From the NCBI RefSeq assembly GCF_041296385.1, contig NW_027183506.1, positions 62,001 through 126,000 on the forward strand: a stretch of 64,000 nucleotides of DNA. Direction: 5' to 3'. The translations under genes and the position numbers were made by a program. This document shows positions 1-14,600 of this stretch, piece by piece. Source of the stretch: Aphelocoma coerulescens (Eukaryota; Chordata; Aves; Passeriformes; Corvidae). Every line of letters starts with the position of its first letter. The first letter of the stretch is position 1. The notes beneath the pieces were generated by a model. The model did not search any database. It had not been told where the DNA came from and was given only the letters and a program-made list of their open reading frames with translations.

Positions 1-118
1 CCGGCTTCCACAGGTGCTGCTAGGATCCCACTCCGGCACTGGCTTGGCACGGGCTGACGGCTTCCTTTGGCAATGGCTCTGCTCCAGGATGGCATGCTGC
101 AGAGAATGCAGGTAGATT

Positions 119-2687
119 TTGTGCTCACTCCTGGCATGCAGCTGGACAATAAAGCCTGATCCAGCCCCCCCTCAGCATATGTCCGGCTCTGGCATTGGGG
201 CGGGGCAACTTTGGGAGCAGCCCCAGCCCTGCTCCTGCTCCCGGCTGGGCACCCAGCTGCTGGGACACAGGTGTGTCCTGATGCCACCGTCTACTCCTTT
301 GAGAAGGGGAGGACAGAGTGCATCAGGGAGTTTGGTGTGGCTTACATGCGGCAAGGAGAAGGTGCAGCCCCAAACTGGCTTTCACTTCTAGAACCTTTTG
401 CTATTGCGGGAGCAGCTGCTGGAGCTTTTCAACCGAGCTGCAAGAGTGAAAAGTGTGATGGCATGTCTATCTGAGAAGGAAGGTTCGGTGCCGCAGCCTG
501 TTGTGCACAATTTATATGCTGATAAGAGAAGGGGGTGCTTTTGCAACGTTTTCCTTCCTGACACTTCTGTCTCTGTGAGCTTTAGCTGCTTGGACTCAGG
601 GATACCGAAGGTATGTGAAAGTGACTGGGATGCGAGAATCATGTTGCACAGGGAACAGGGAAGGTCAGCAAATGTTTCCTGTCCTGGCACATCTCTCAGT
701 CTGAACTGCAGCTGCAGATGCTTCACTTCCGCCAAGGACTCTGCCACCTTGAGAGAAGGATGCGCTCTATGGAGTTGAGAAAGAAAGTGCGTCTCACTAG
801 CTTCTTTCCTCTACTTCATAGACAGCAAAGGGGCTATGAAAGGCAGCACTGGCTTTTTGTTCTAGGACTTCTTCTTTACAAGCAGCTGCTGGATGTTTGG
901 AAGGGGGTTTGGGATATGCAAAAATGAGAGGCTAAGATGGTAAGAGGGTAAGATGGAAGTCATCTGGCAAAAGCAGAGCTCACAAAAGGGCCAGCTGAGA
1001 AAGCTCTTGCTGCCTACAACTTCAACTGCACCCCTCAAAGCAGCAGCACACATGCTGCTCTCGGCACTTTCCTTCTCAGCTCTACGCACCATCCTAAGCC
1101 TTGCCTCTCCCACACTCAGGATCCAAAGACAACGGCACCAGGGACTGCTCACACACTAAAGGCACCAGGACAAAAGGCTCACCAGCTTGGCCTTTGCATT
1201 CCCGCTGACAGCTCCACAGCTTGAACCCAGAGAACTGCCTGCTGCCAACAGCCTTTCCAATCACTCTGAGCACCTCATGACAAGGAGTGTGGGGAATGAA
1301 TCTCCAGCAGCCTCCTGCCCCAGGCTGTCCCCCGGGAGCAGCCCTGCTCCAGGCCGTGACTGCCACCTGCACAGCCAAAGGACCCAGAGCCGGTGTTACA
1401 CACCACGGCTGTGCCTGGCACAGAGACACCAGTGGCCACACAAGTGGCCATGGCACTGTCCACACACAGTCCCTGCTGCTGCTCCCCCAGCCGCTGGCAC
1501 CAACTCCCAGCCACCCACTCCTAAAGCCACGGGGCCCACTGGGACACTGCGGGGGCTCGTGGAAGCCAGCGGCCATTGTGACACAGCGGGGCTGCACAGA
1601 GCCCACGGTGCTTTGTGACCCGTGGCTCCCAGGAGAGCCTTTGTGATGCTGGGGAACTACAAGGAAGCCTGGCTCCTCTGTGACACCACCACAGAAGCTC
1701 AGGGGAGCCCTGGAGACCGTGCTGATGCTATTGAACCTGATGCAACCCTGCCTCCTCTGTGACACCACAGAAGCTCAGGGAGCCCTGGAGACCGTGCTGA
1801 TGCTATGGAACCTGATGCAACCCTGCCTCCTCTGTGACACCACAGAACCTCTGGGAGCCCTGGAGACCGTGCTGATGCTATGGAACCTGATGCAACCCTG
1901 CCTCCACTGTGACACCACAGAAGCTCAGGGAGCCCTGGAGACTGTGGTGATGCTATTGAACCTGATGCAACCCTGCCTCCACTGTGACACCACAGAAGCT
2001 CAGGGGAGCCCTGGAGACCGTGCTGATGCTATTGAACCTGATGCAACCCTGCCTCCTCTGTGACACCACAGAAGCTCAGGGAGCCCTGGAGACCGTGCTG
2101 ATGCTATGGAACCTGATGCAACCCTGCCTCCTCTGTGACACCACAGAACCTCTGGGAGCCCTGGAGACCGTGCTGATGCTATGGAACCTGATGCAACCCT
2201 GCCTCCACTGTGACACCACAGAAGCTCAGGGAGCCCTGGAGACTGTGGTGATGCTATGGAACCTGATGCAACCCTGCCTCCACTGTGACACCACAGAACC
2301 TCTGGGAGCCCTGGAGACCGTGCTGATGCTATGGAACCTGATGCAACCCTGCCTCCACTGTGACACCACAGAAGCTCGGGGAGCTCTGCAGACCGTGGGG
2401 ATGCTGGCGAAGCTGACGGAACCCTGGGCACCACAGTGACGCTATGGAACCTGGTGGAACCGAGGGGCCACAGTGACACTGTGGGGCCTTTTGGAAGCAA
2501 CAGGACCCTGGTGGGAAGCCACGGGATGATTAATCCTGCACGAACCTGCTCCAGGTGGGCTCCTCTCTCCCGGCTTCCACAGGTGCTGCTAGGATCCCAC
2601 TCCGGCACTGGCTTGGCACGGGCTGACGGCTTCCTTTGGCAATGGCTCTGCTCCAGGATGGCATGCTGCAGAGAATGCAGGTAGATT
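119..2687. repeat. Expanded macrosatellite unit (2569 bp)
   Basis: This unit is 301 bp longer than the others because its internal minisatellite holds about nine 75-bp repeats instead of about five. The sequence that normally opens the block, with its distinctive extra G (the caggggagccc variant), occurs twice, near 1700 and near 2003. This shows that the start of the block was itself duplicated, as expected from unequal exchange or slippage. The extra base puts the two halves in different frames, which argues against selection on a protein. Confidence 0.9.
1692..2440. repeat. 75-bp minisatellite block inside macrosatellite
   Basis: Tandem 75-bp units, each containing the core tgctatggaacctgatgcaa. 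Equivalent five-unit blocks occupy about 4261-4707 and the same place in every later unit at 2268-bp steps, ending near 18315. The terminal unit (18564-20045) lacks the block. Because 75 is a multiple of three, the block is open in several frames and yields a 25-residue repeat; this is a by-product of the period and not evidence of a protein. Confidence 0.93.
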
Positions 2688-5600
2688 TTGTGCTCACTCC
2701 TGGCATGCAGCTGGACAATAAAGCCTGATCCAGCCCCCCCTCAGCATATGTCCGGCTCTGGCATTGGGGCGGGGCAACTTTGGGAGCAGCCCCAGCCCTG
2801 CTCCTGCTCCCGGCTGGGCACCCAGCTGCTGGGACACAGGTGTGTCCTGATGCCACCGTCTACTCCTTTGAGAAGGGGAGGACAGAGTGCATCAGGGAGT
2901 TTGGTGTGGCTTACATGCGGCAAGGAGAAGGTGCAGCCCCAAACTGGCTTTCACTTCTAGAACCTTTTGCTATTGCGGGAGCAGCTGCTGGAGCTTTTCA
3001 ACCGAGCTGCAAGAGTGAAAAGTGTGATGGCATGTCTATCTGAGAAGGAAGGTTCGGTGCCGCAGCCTGTTGTGCACAATTTATATGCTGATAAGAGAAG
3101 GGGGTGCTTTTGCAACGTTTTCCTTCCTGACACTTCTGTCTCTGTGAGCTTTAGCTGCTTGGACTCAGGGATACCGAAGGTATGTGAAAGTGACTGGGAT
3201 GCGAGAATCATGTTGCACAGGGAACAGGGAAGGTCAGCAAATGTTTCCTGTCCTGGCACATCTCTCAGTCTGAACTGCAGCTGCAGATGCTTCACTTCCG
3301 CCAAGGACTCTGCCACCTTGAGAGAAGGATGCGCTCTATGGAGTTGAGAAAGAAAGTGCGTCTCACTAGCTTCTTTCCTCTACTTCATAGACAGCAAAGG
3401 GGCTATGAAAGGCAGCACTGGCTTTTTGTTCTAGGACTTCTTCTTTACAAGCAGCTGCTGGATGTTTGGAAGGGGGTTTGGGATATGCAAAAATGAGAGG
3501 CTAAGATGGTAAGAGGGTAAGATGGAAGTCATCTGGCAAAAGCAGAGCTCACAAAAGGGCCAGCTGAGAAAGCTCTTGCTGCCTACAACTTCAACTGCAC
3601 CCCTCAAAGCAGCAGCACACACGCTGCTCTCGGCACTTTCCTTCTCAGCTCTACGCACCATCCTAAGCCTTGCCTCTCCCACACTCAGGATCCAAAGACA
3701 ACGGCACCAGGGACTGCTCACACACTAAAGGCACCAGGACAAAAGGCTCACCAGCTTGGCCTTTGCATTCCCGCTGACAGCTCCACAGCTTGAACCCAGA
3801 GAACTGCCTGCTGCCAACAGCCTTTCCAATCACTCTGAGCACCTCATGACAAGGAGTGTGGGGAATGAATCTCCAGCAGCCTCCTGCCCCAGGCTGTCCC
3901 CCGGGAGCAGCCCTGCTCCAGGCCGTGACTGCCACCTGCACAGCCAAAGGACCCAGAGCCGGTGTTACACACCACGGCTGTGCCTGGCACAGAGACACCA
4001 GTGGCCACACAAGTGGCCATGGCACTGTCCACACACAGTCCCTGCTGCTGCTCCCCCAGCCGCTGGCACCAACTCCCAGCCACCCACTCCTAAAGCCACG
4101 GGGCCCACTGGGACACTGCGGGGGCTCGTGGAAGCCAGCGGCCATTGTGACACAGCGGGGCTGCACAGAGCCCACGGTGCTTTGTGACCCGTGGCTCCCA
4201 GGAGAGCCTTTGTGATGCTGGGGAACTACAAGGAAGCCTGGCTCCTCTGTGACACCACCACAGAAGCTCAGGGGAGCCCTGGAGACCGTGCTGATGCTAT
4301 TGAACCTGATGCAACCCTGCCTCCTCTGTGACACCACAGAAGCTCAGGGAGCCCTGGAGACCGTGCTGATGCTATGGAACCTGATGCAACCCTGCCTCCT
4401 CTGTGACACCACAGAACCTCTGGGAGCCCTGGAGACCGTGCTGATGCTATGGAACCTGATGCAACCCTGCCTCCACTGTGACACCACAGAAGCTCAGGGA
4501 GCCCTGGAGACTGTGGTGATGCTATGGAACCTGATGCAACCCTGCCTCCACTGTGACACCACAGAACCTCTGGGAGCCCTGGAGACCGTGCTGATGCTAT
4601 GGAACCTGATGCAACCCTGCCTCCACTGTGACACCACAGAAGCTCGGGGAGCTCTGCAGACCGTGGGGATGCTGGCGAAGCTGACGGAACCCTGGGCACC
4701 ACAGTGACGCTATGGAACCTGGTGGAACCGAGGGGCCACAGTGACACTGTGGGGCCTTTTGGAAGCAACAGGACCCTGGTGGGAAGCCACGGGATGATTA
4801 ATCCTGCACGAACCTGCTCCAGGTGGGCTCCTCTCTCCCGGCTTCCACAGGTGCTGCTAGGATCCCACTCCGGCACTGGCTTGGCACGGGCTGACGGCTT
4901 CCTTTGGCAATGGCTCTGCTCCAGGATGGCATGCTGCAGAGAATGCAGGTAGATTTTGTGCTCACTCCTGGCATGCAGCTGGACAATAAAGCCTGATCCA
5001 GCCCCCCCTCAGCATATGTCCGGCTCTGGCATTGGGGCGGGGCAACTTTGGGAGCAGCCCCAGCCCTGCTCCTGCTCCCGGCTGGGCACCCAGCTGCTGG
5101 GACACAGGTGTGTCCTGATGCCACCGTCTACTCCTTTGAGAAGGGGAGGACAGAGTGCATCAGGGAGTTTGGTGTGGCTTACATGCGGCAAGGAGAAGGT
5201 GCAGCCCCAAACTGGCTTTCACTTCTAGAACCTTTTGCTATTGCGGGAGCAGCTGCTGGAGCTTTTCAACCGAGCTGCAAGAGTGAAAAGTGTGATGGCA
5301 TGTCTATCTGAGAAGGAAGGTTCGGTGCCGCAGCCTGTTGTGCACAATTTATATGCTGATAAGAGAAGGGGGTGCTTTTGCAACGTTTTCCTTCCTGACA
5401 CTTCTGTCTCTGTGAGCTTTAGCTGCTTGGACTCAGGGATACCGAAGGTATGTGAAAGTGACTGGGATGCGAGAATCATGTTGCACAGGGAACAGGGAAG
5501 GTCAGCAAATGTTTCCTGTCCTGGCACATCTCTCAGTCTGAACTGCAGCTGCAGATGCTTCACTTCCGCCAAGGACTCTGCCACCTTGAGAGAAGGATGC

Positions 5601-8600
5601 GCTCTATGGAGTTGAGAAAGAAAGTGCGTCTCACTAGCTTCTTTCCTCTACTTCATAGACAGCAAAGGGGCTATGAAAGGCAGCACTGGCTTTTTGTTCT
5701 AGGACTTCTTCTTTACAAGCAGCTGCTGGATGTTTGGAAGGGGGTTTGGGATATGCAAAAATGAGAGGCTAAGATGGTAAGAGGGTAAGATGGAAGTCAT
5801 CTGGCAAAAGCAGAGCTCACAAAAGGGCCAGCTGAGAAAGCTCTTGCTGCCTACAACTTCAACTGCACCCCTCAAAGCAGCAGCACACACGCTGCTCTCG
5901 GCACTTTCCTTCTCAGCTCTACGCACCATCCTAAGCCTTGCCTCTCCCACACTCAGGATCCAAAGACAACGGCACCAGGGACTGCTCACACACTAAAGGC
6001 ACCAGGACAAAAGGCTCACCAGCTTGGCCTTTGCATTCCCGCTGACAGCTCCACAGCTTGAACCCAGAGAACTGCCTGCTGCCAACAGCCTTTCCAATCA
6101 CTCTGAGCACCTCATGACAAGGAGTGTGGGGAATGAATCTCCAGCAGCCTCCTGCCCCAGGCTGTCCCCCGGGAGCAGCCCTGCTCCAGGCCGTGACTGC
6201 CACCTGCACAGCCAAAGGACCCAGAGCCGGTGTTACACACCACGGCTGTGCCTGGCACAGAGACACCAGTGGCCACACAAGTGGCCATGGCACTGTCCAC
6301 ACACAGTCCCTGCTGCTGCTCCCCCAGCCGCTGGCACCAACTCCCAGCCACCCACTCCTAAAGCCACGGGGCCCACTGGGACACTGCGGGGGCTCGTGGA
6401 AGCCAGCGGCCATTGTGACACAGCGGGGCTGCACAGAGCCCACGGTGCTTTGTGACCCGTGGCTCCCAGGAGAGCCTTTGTGATGCTGGGGAACTACAAG
6501 GAAGCCTGGCTCCTCTGTGACACCACCACAGAAGCTCAGGGGAGCCCTGGAGACTGTGCTGATGCTATTGAACCTGATGCAACCCTGCCTCCTCTGTGAC
6601 ACCACAGAAGCTCTTGGAGCCCTGGAGACCGTGGTGATGCTATGGAACCTGATGCAACCCTGCCTCCTCTGTGACACCACAGAACCTCTGGGAGCTCTGC
6701 AGACCGTGCTGATGCTATGGAACCTGATGCAACCCTGCCTCCACTGTGACACCACAGAAGCTCAGGGAGCCCTGGAGACTGTGGTGATGCTATGGAACCT
6801 GATGCAACCCTGCCTCCACTGTGACACCACAGAACCTCTGGGAGCCCTGGAGACCGTGCTGATGCTATGGAACCTGATGCAACCCTGCCTCCACTGTGAC
6901 ACCACAGAAGCTCGGGGAGCTCTGCAGACCGTGGGGATGCTGGCGAAGCTGACGGAACCCTGGGCACCACAGTGACGCTATGGAACCTGGTGGAACCGAG
7001 GGGCCACAGTGACACTGTGGGGCCTTTTGGAAGCAACAGGACCCTGGTGGGAAGCCACGGGATGATTAATCCTGCACGAACCTGCTCCAGGTGGGCTCCT
7101 CTCTCCCGGCTTCCACAGGTGCTGCTAGGATCCCACTCCGGCACTGGCTTGGCACGGGCTGACGGCTTCCTTTGGCAATGGCTCTGCTCCAGGATGGCAT
7201 GCTGCAGAGAATGCAGGTAGATTTTGTGCTCACTCCTGGCATGCAGCTGGACAATAAAGCCTGATCCAGCCCCCCCTCAGCATATGTCCGGCTCTGGCAT
7301 TGGGGCGGGGCAACTTTGGGAGCAGCCCCAGCCCTGCTCCTGCTCCCGGCTGGGCACCCAGCTGCTGGGACACAGGTGTGTCCTGATGCCACCGTCTACT
7401 CCTTTGAGAAGGGGAGGACAGAGTGCATCAGGGAGTTTGGTGTGGCTTACATGCGGCAAGGAGAAGGTGCAGCCCCAAACTGGCTTTCACTTCTAGAACC
7501 TTTTGCTATTGCGGGAGCAGCTGCTGGAGCTTTTCAACCGAGCTGCAAGAGTGAAAAGTGTGATGGCATGTCTATCTGAGAAGGAAGGTTCGGTGCCGCA
7601 GCCTGTTGTGCACAATTTATATGCTGATAAGAGAAGGGGGTGCTTTTGCAACGTTTTCCTTCCTGACACTTCTGTCTCTGTGAGCTTTAGCTGCTTGGAC
7701 TCAGGGATACCGAAGGTATGTGAAAGTGACTGGGATGCGAGAATCATGTTGCACAGGGAACAGGGAAGGTCAGCAAATGTTTCCTGTCCTGGCACATCTC
7801 TCAGTCTGAACTGCAGCTGCAGATGCTTCACTTCCGCCAAGGACTCTGCCACCTTGAGAGAAGGATGCGCTCTATGGAGTTGAGAAAGAAAGTGCGTCTC
7901 ACTAGCTTCTTTCCTCTACTTCATAGACAGCAAAGGGGCTATGAAAGGCAGCACTGGCTTTTTGTTCTAGGACTTCTTCTTTACAAGCAGCTGCTGGATG
8001 TTTGGAAGGGGGTTTGGGATATGCAAAAATGAGAGGCTAAGATGGTAAGAGGGTAAGATGGAAGTCATCTGGCAAAAGCAGAGCTCACAAAAGGGCCAGC
8101 TGAGAAAGCTCTTGCTGCCTACAACTTCAACTGCACCCCTCAAAGCAGCAGCACACACGCTGCTCTCGGCACTTTCCTTCTCAGCTCTACGCACCATCCT
8201 AAGCCTTGCCTCTCCCACACTCAGGATCCAAAGACAACGGCACCAGGGACTGCTCACACACTAAAGGCACCAGGACAAAAGGCTCACCAGCTTGGCCTTT
8301 GCATTCCCGCTGACAGCTCCACAGCTTGAACCCAGAGAACTGCCTGCTGCCAACAGCCTTTCCAATCACTCTGAGCACCTCATGACAAGGAGTGTGGGGA
8401 ATGAATCTCCAGCAGCCTCCTGCCCCAGGCTGTCCCCCGGGAGCAGCCCTGCTCCAGGCCGTGACTGCCACCTGCACAGCCAAAGGACCCAGAGCCGGTG
8501 TTACACACCACGGCTGTGCCTGGCACAGAGACACCAGTGGCCACACAAGTGGCCATGGCACTGTCCACACACAGTCCCTGCTGCTGCTCCCCCAGCCGCT

Positions 8601-11600
8601 GGCACCAACTCCCAGCCACCCACTCCTAAAGCCACGGGGCCCACTGGGACACTGCGGGGGCTCGTGGAAGCCAGCGGCCATTGTGACACAGCGGGGCTGC
8701 ACAGAGCCCACGGTGCTTTGTGACCCGTGGCTCCCAGGAGAGCCTTTGTGATGCTGGGGAACTACAAGGAAGCCTGGCTCCTCTGTGACACCACCACAGA
8801 AGCTCAGGGGAGCCCTGGAGACCGTGCTGATGCTATTGAACCTGATGCAACCCTGCCTCCTCTGTGACACCACAGAAGCTCAGGGAGCCCTGGAGACCGT
8901 GCTGATGCTATGGAACCTGATGCAACCCTGCCTCCTCTGTGACACCACAGAACCTCTGGGAGCCCTGGAGACCGTGCTGATGCTATGGAACCTGATGCAA
9001 CCCTGCCTCCACTGTGACACCACAGAAGCTCAGGGAGCCCTGGAGACTGTGGTGATGCTATGGAACCTGATGCAACCCTGCCTCCACTGTGACACCACAG
9101 AACCTCTGGGAGCCCTGGAGACCGTGCTGATGCTATGGAACCTGATGCAACCCTGCCTCCACTGTGACACCACAGAAGCTCGGGGAGCTCTGCAGACCGT
9201 GGGGATGCTGGCGAAGCTGACGGAACCCTGGGCACCACAGTGACGCTATGGAACCTGGTGGAACCGAGGGGCCACAGTGACACTGTGGGGCCTTTTGGAA
9301 GCAACAGGACCCTGGTGGGAAGCCACGGGATGATTAATCCTGCACGAACCTGCTCCAGGTGGGCTCCTCTCTCCCGGCTTCCACAGGTGCTGCTAGGATC
9401 CCACTCCGGCACTGGCTTGGCACGGGCTGACGGCTTCCTTTGGCAATGGCTCTGCTCCAGGATGGCATGCTGCAGAGAATGCAGGTAGATTTTGTGCTCA
9501 CTCCTGGCATGCAGCTGGACAATAAAGCCTGATCCAGCCCCCCCTCAGCATATGTCCGGCTCTGGCATTGGGGCGGGGCAACTTTGGGAGCAGCCCCAGC
9601 CCTGCTCCTGCTCCCGGCTGGGCACCCAGCTGCTGGGACACAGGTGTGTCCTGATGCCACCGTCTACTCCTTTGAGAAGGGGAGGACAGAGTGCATCAGG
9701 GAGTTTGGTGTGGCTTACATGCGGCAAGGAGAAGGTGCAGCCCCAAACTGGCTTTCACTTCTAGAACCTTTTGCTATTGCGGGAGCAGCTGCTGGAGCTT
9801 TTCAACCGAGCTGCAAGAGTGAAAAGTGTGATGGCATGTCTATCTGAGAAGGAAGGTTCGGTGCCGCAGCCTGTTGTGCACAATTTATATGCTGATAAGA
9901 GAAGGGGGTGCTTTTGCAACGTTTTCCTTCCTGACACTTCTGTCTCTGTGAGCTTTAGCTGCTTGGACTCAGGGATACCGAAGGTATGTGAAAGTGACTG
10001 GGATGCGAGAATCATGTTGCACAGGGAACAGGGAAGGTCAGCAAATGTTTCCTGTCCTGGCACATCTCTCAGTCTGAACTGCAGCTGCAGATGCTTCACT
10101 TCCGCCAAGGACTCTGCCACCTTGAGAGAAGGATGCGCTCTATGGAGTTGAGAAAGAAAGTGCGTCTCACTAGCTTCTTTCCTCTACTTCATAGACAGCA
10201 AAGGGGCTATGAAAGGCAGCACTGGCTTTTTGTTCTAGGACTTCTTCTTTACAAGCAGCTGCTGGATGTTTGGAAGGGGGTTTGGGATATGCAAAAATGA
10301 GAGGCTAAGATGGTAAGAGGGTAAGATGGAAGTCATCTGGCAAAAGCAGAGCTCACAAAAGGGCCAGCTGAGAAAGCTCTTGCTGCCTACAACTTCAACT
10401 GCACCCCTCAAAGCAGCAGCACACACGCTGCTCTCGGCACTTTCCTTCTCAGCTCTACGCACCATCCTAAGCCTTGCCTCTCCCACACTCAGGATCCAAA
10501 GACAACGGCACCAGGGACTGCTCACACACTAAAGGCACCAGGACAAAAGGCTCACCAGCTTGGCCTTTGCATTCCCGCTGACAGCTCCACAGCTTGAACC
10601 CAGAGAACTGCCTGCTGCCAACAGCCTTTCCAATCACTCTGAGCACCTCATGACAAGGAGTGTGGGGAATGAATCTCCAGCAGCCTCCTGCCCCAGGCTG
10701 TCCCCCGGGAGCAGCCCTGCTCCAGGCCGTGACTGCCACCTGCACAGCCAAAGGACCCAGAGCCGGTGTTACACACCACGGCTGTGCCTGGCACAGAGAC
10801 ACCAGTGGCCACACAAGTGGCCATGGCACTGTCCACACACAGTCCCTGCTGCTGCTCCCCCAGCCGCTGGCACCAACTCCCAGCCACCCACTCCTAAAGC
10901 CACGGGGCCCACTGGGACACTGCGGGGGCTCGTGGAAGCCAGCGGCCATTGTGACACAGCGGGGCTGCACAGAGCCCACGGTGCTTTGTGACCCGTGGCT
11001 CCCAGGAGAGCCTTTGTGATGCTGGGGAACTACAAGGAAGCCTGGCTCCTCTGTGACACCACCACAGAAGCTCAGGGGAGCCCTGGAGACTGTGCTGATG
11101 CTATTGAACCTGATGCAACCCTGCCTCCTCTGTGACACCACAGAAGCTCTTGGAGCCCTGGAGACCGTGGTGATGCTATGGAACCTGATGCAACCCTGCC
11201 TCCTCTGTGACACCACAGAACCTCTGGGAGCTCTGCAGACCGTGCTGATGCTATGGAACCTGATGCAACCCTGCCTCCACTGTGACACCACAGAAGCTCA
11301 GGGAGCCCTGGAGACTGTGGTGATGCTATGGAACCTGATGCAACCCTGCCTCCACTGTGACACCACAGAACCTCTGGGAGCCCTGGAGACCGTGCTGATG
11401 CTATGGAACCTGATGCAACCCTGCCTCCACTGTGACACCACAGAAGCTCGGGGAGCTCTGCAGACCGTGGGGATGCTGGCGAAGCTGACGGAACCCTGGG
11501 CACCACAGTGACGCTATGGAACCTGGTGGAACCGAGGGGCCACAGTGACACTGTGGGGCCTTTTGGAAGCAACAGGACCCTGGTGGGAAGCCACGGGATG

Positions 11601-14600
11601 ATTAATCCTGCACGAACCTGCTCCAGGTGGGCTCCTCTCTCCCGGCTTCCACAGGTGCTGCTAGGATCCCACTCCGGCACTGGCTTGGCACGGGCTCACG
11701 GCTTCCTTTGGCAATGGCTCTGCTCCAGGATGGCATGCTGCAGAGAATGCAGGTAGATTTTGTGCTCACTCCTGGCATGCAGCTGGACAATAAAGCCTGA
11801 TCCAGCCCCCCCTCAGCATATGTCCGGCTCTGGCATTGGGGCGGGGCAACTTTGGGAGCAGCCCCAGCCCTGCTCCTGCTCCCGGCTGGGCACCCAGCTG
11901 CTGGGACACAGGTGTGTCCTGATGCCACCGTCTACTCCTTTGAGAAGGGGAGGACAGAGTGCATCAGGGAGTTTGGTGTGGCTTACATGCGGCAAGGAGA
12001 AGGTGCAGCCCCAAACTGGCTTTCACTTCTAGAACCTTTTGCTATTGCGGGAGCAGCTGCTGGAGCTTTTCAACCGAGCTGCAAGAGTGAAAAGTGTGAT
12101 GGCATGTCTATCTGAGAAGGAAGGTTCGGTGCCGCAGCCTGTTGTGCACAATTTATATGCTGATAAGAGAAGGGGGTGCTTTTGCAACGTTTTCCTTCCT
12201 GACACTTCTGTCTCTGTGAGCTTTAGCTGCTTGGACTCAGGGATACCGAAGGTATGTGAAAGTGACTGGGATGCGAGAATCATGTTGCACAGGGAACAGG
12301 GAAGGTCAGCAAATGTTTCCTGTCCTGGCACATCTCTCAGTCTGAACTGCAGCTGCAGATGCTTCACTTCCGCCAAGGACTCTGCCACCTTGAGAGAAGG
12401 ATGCGCTCTATGGAGTTGAGAAAGAAAGTGCGTCTCACTAGCTTCTTTCCTCTACTTCATAGACAGCAAAGGGGCTATGAAAGGCAGCACTGGCTTTTTG
12501 TTCTAGGACTTCTTCTTTACAAGCAGCTGCTGGATGTTTGGAAGGGGGTTTGGGATATGCAAAAATGAGAGGCTAAGATGGTAAGAGGGTAAGATGGAAG
12601 TCATCTGGCAAAAGCAGAGCTCACAAAAGGGCCAGCTGAGAAAGCTCTTGCTGCCTACAACTTCAACTGCACCCCTCAAAGCAGCAGCACACACGCTGCT
12701 CTCGGCACTTTCCTTCTCAGCTCTACGCACCATCCTAAGCCTTGCCTCTCCCACACTCAGGATCCAAAGACAACGGCACCAGGGACTGCTCACACACTAA
12801 AGGCACCAGGACAAAAGGCTCACCAGCTTGGCCTTTGCATTCCCGCTGACAGCTCCACAGCTTGAACCCAGAGAACTGCCTGCTGCCAACAGCCTTTCCA
12901 ATCACTCTGAGCACCTCATGACAAGGAGTGTGGGGAATGAATCTCCAGCAGCCTCCTGCCCCAGGCTGTCCCCCGGGAGCAGCCCTGCTCCAGGCTGTGA
13001 CTGCCACCTGCACAGCCAAAGGACCCAGAGCCGGTGTTACACACCACGGCTGTGCCTGGCACAGAGACACCAGTGGCCACACAAGTGGCCATGGCACTGT
13101 CCACACACAGTCCCTGCTGCTGCTCCCCCAGCCGCTGGCACCAACTCCCAGCCACCCACTCCTAAAGCCACGGGGCCCACTGGGACACTGCGGGGGCTCG
13201 TGGAAGCCAGCGGCCATTGTGACACAGCGGGGCTGCACAGAGCCCACGGTGCTTTGTGACCCGTGGCTCCCAGGAGAGCCTTTGTGATCCTGGGGAACTA
13301 CAAGGAAGCCTGGCTCCTCTGTGACACCACCACAGAAGCTCAGGGGAGCCCTGGAGACCGTGCTGATGCTATTGAACCTGATGCAACCCTGCCTCCTCTG
13401 TGACAACACAGAAGCTCTTGGAGCCCTGGAGACCGTGGTGATGCTATGGAACCTGATGCAACCCTGCCTCCTCTGTGACACCACAGAACCTCTGGGAGCC
13501 CTGGAGACCGTGCTGATGCTATGGAACCTGATGCAACCCTGCCTCCACTGTGACACCACAGAAGCTCAGGGAGCCCTGGAGACTGTGGTGATGCTATGGA
13601 ACCTGATGCAACCCTGCCTCCACTGTGACACCACAGAACCTCTGGGAGCCCTGGAGACCGTGCTGATGCTATGGAACCTGATGCAACCCTGCCTCCACTG
13701 TGACACCACAGAAGCTCGGGGAGCTCTGCAGACCGTGGGGATGCTGGCGAAGCTGACGGAACCCTGGGCACCACAGTGACGCTATGGAACCTGGTGGAAC
13801 CGAGGGGCCACAGTGACACTGTGGGGCCTTTTGGAAGCAACAGGACCCTGGTGGGAAGCCACGGGATGATTAATCCTGCACGAACCTGCTCCAGGTGGGC
13901 TCCTCTCTCCCGGCTTCCACAGGTGCTGCTAGGATCCCACTCCGGCACTGGCTTGGCACGGGCTGACGGCTTCCTTTGGCAATGGCTCTGCTCCAGGATG
14001 GCATGCTGCAGAGAATGCAGGTAGATTTTGTGCTCACTCCTGGCATGCAGCTGGACAATAAAGCCTGATCCAGCCCCCCCTCAGCATATGTCCGGCTCTG
14101 GCATTGGGGCGGGGCAACTTTGGGAGCAGCCCCAGCCCTGCTCCTGCTCCCGGCTGGGCACCCAGCTGCTGGGACACAGGTGTGTCCTGATGCCACCGTC
14201 TACTCCTTTGAGAAGGGGAGGACAGAGTGCATCAGGGAGTTTGGTGTGGCTTACATGCGGCAAGGAGAAGGTGCAGCCCCAAACTGGCTTTCACTTCTAG
14301 AACCTTTTGCTATTGCGGGAGCAGCTGCTGGAGCTTTTCAACCGAGCTGCAAGAGTGAAAAGTGTGATGGCATGTCTATCTGAGAAGGAAGGTTCGGTGC
14401 CGCAGCCTGTTGTGCACAATTTATATGCTGATAAGAGAAGGGGGTGCTTTTGCAACGTTTTCCTTCCTGACACTTCTGTCTCTGTGAGCTTTAGCTGCTT
14501 GGACTCAGGGATACCGAAGGTATGTGAAAGTGACTGGGATGCGAGAATCATGTTGCACAGGGAACAGGGAAGGTCAGCAAATGTTTCCTGTCCTGGCACA

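Noticed and set aside
1094..1768. Long minus-strand frame repeated in every macrosatellite unit (224-274 codons)
   Set aside because: It overlaps other frames on both strands, has no domain, and its length changes with the minisatellite block; best explained by GC-rich satellite sequence.
1680..2439. 25-residue repeat protein from the 75-bp minisatellite
   Set aside because: The period is a multiple of three, so open frames are automatic; the expanded unit is frameshifted in the middle, which argues against coding.
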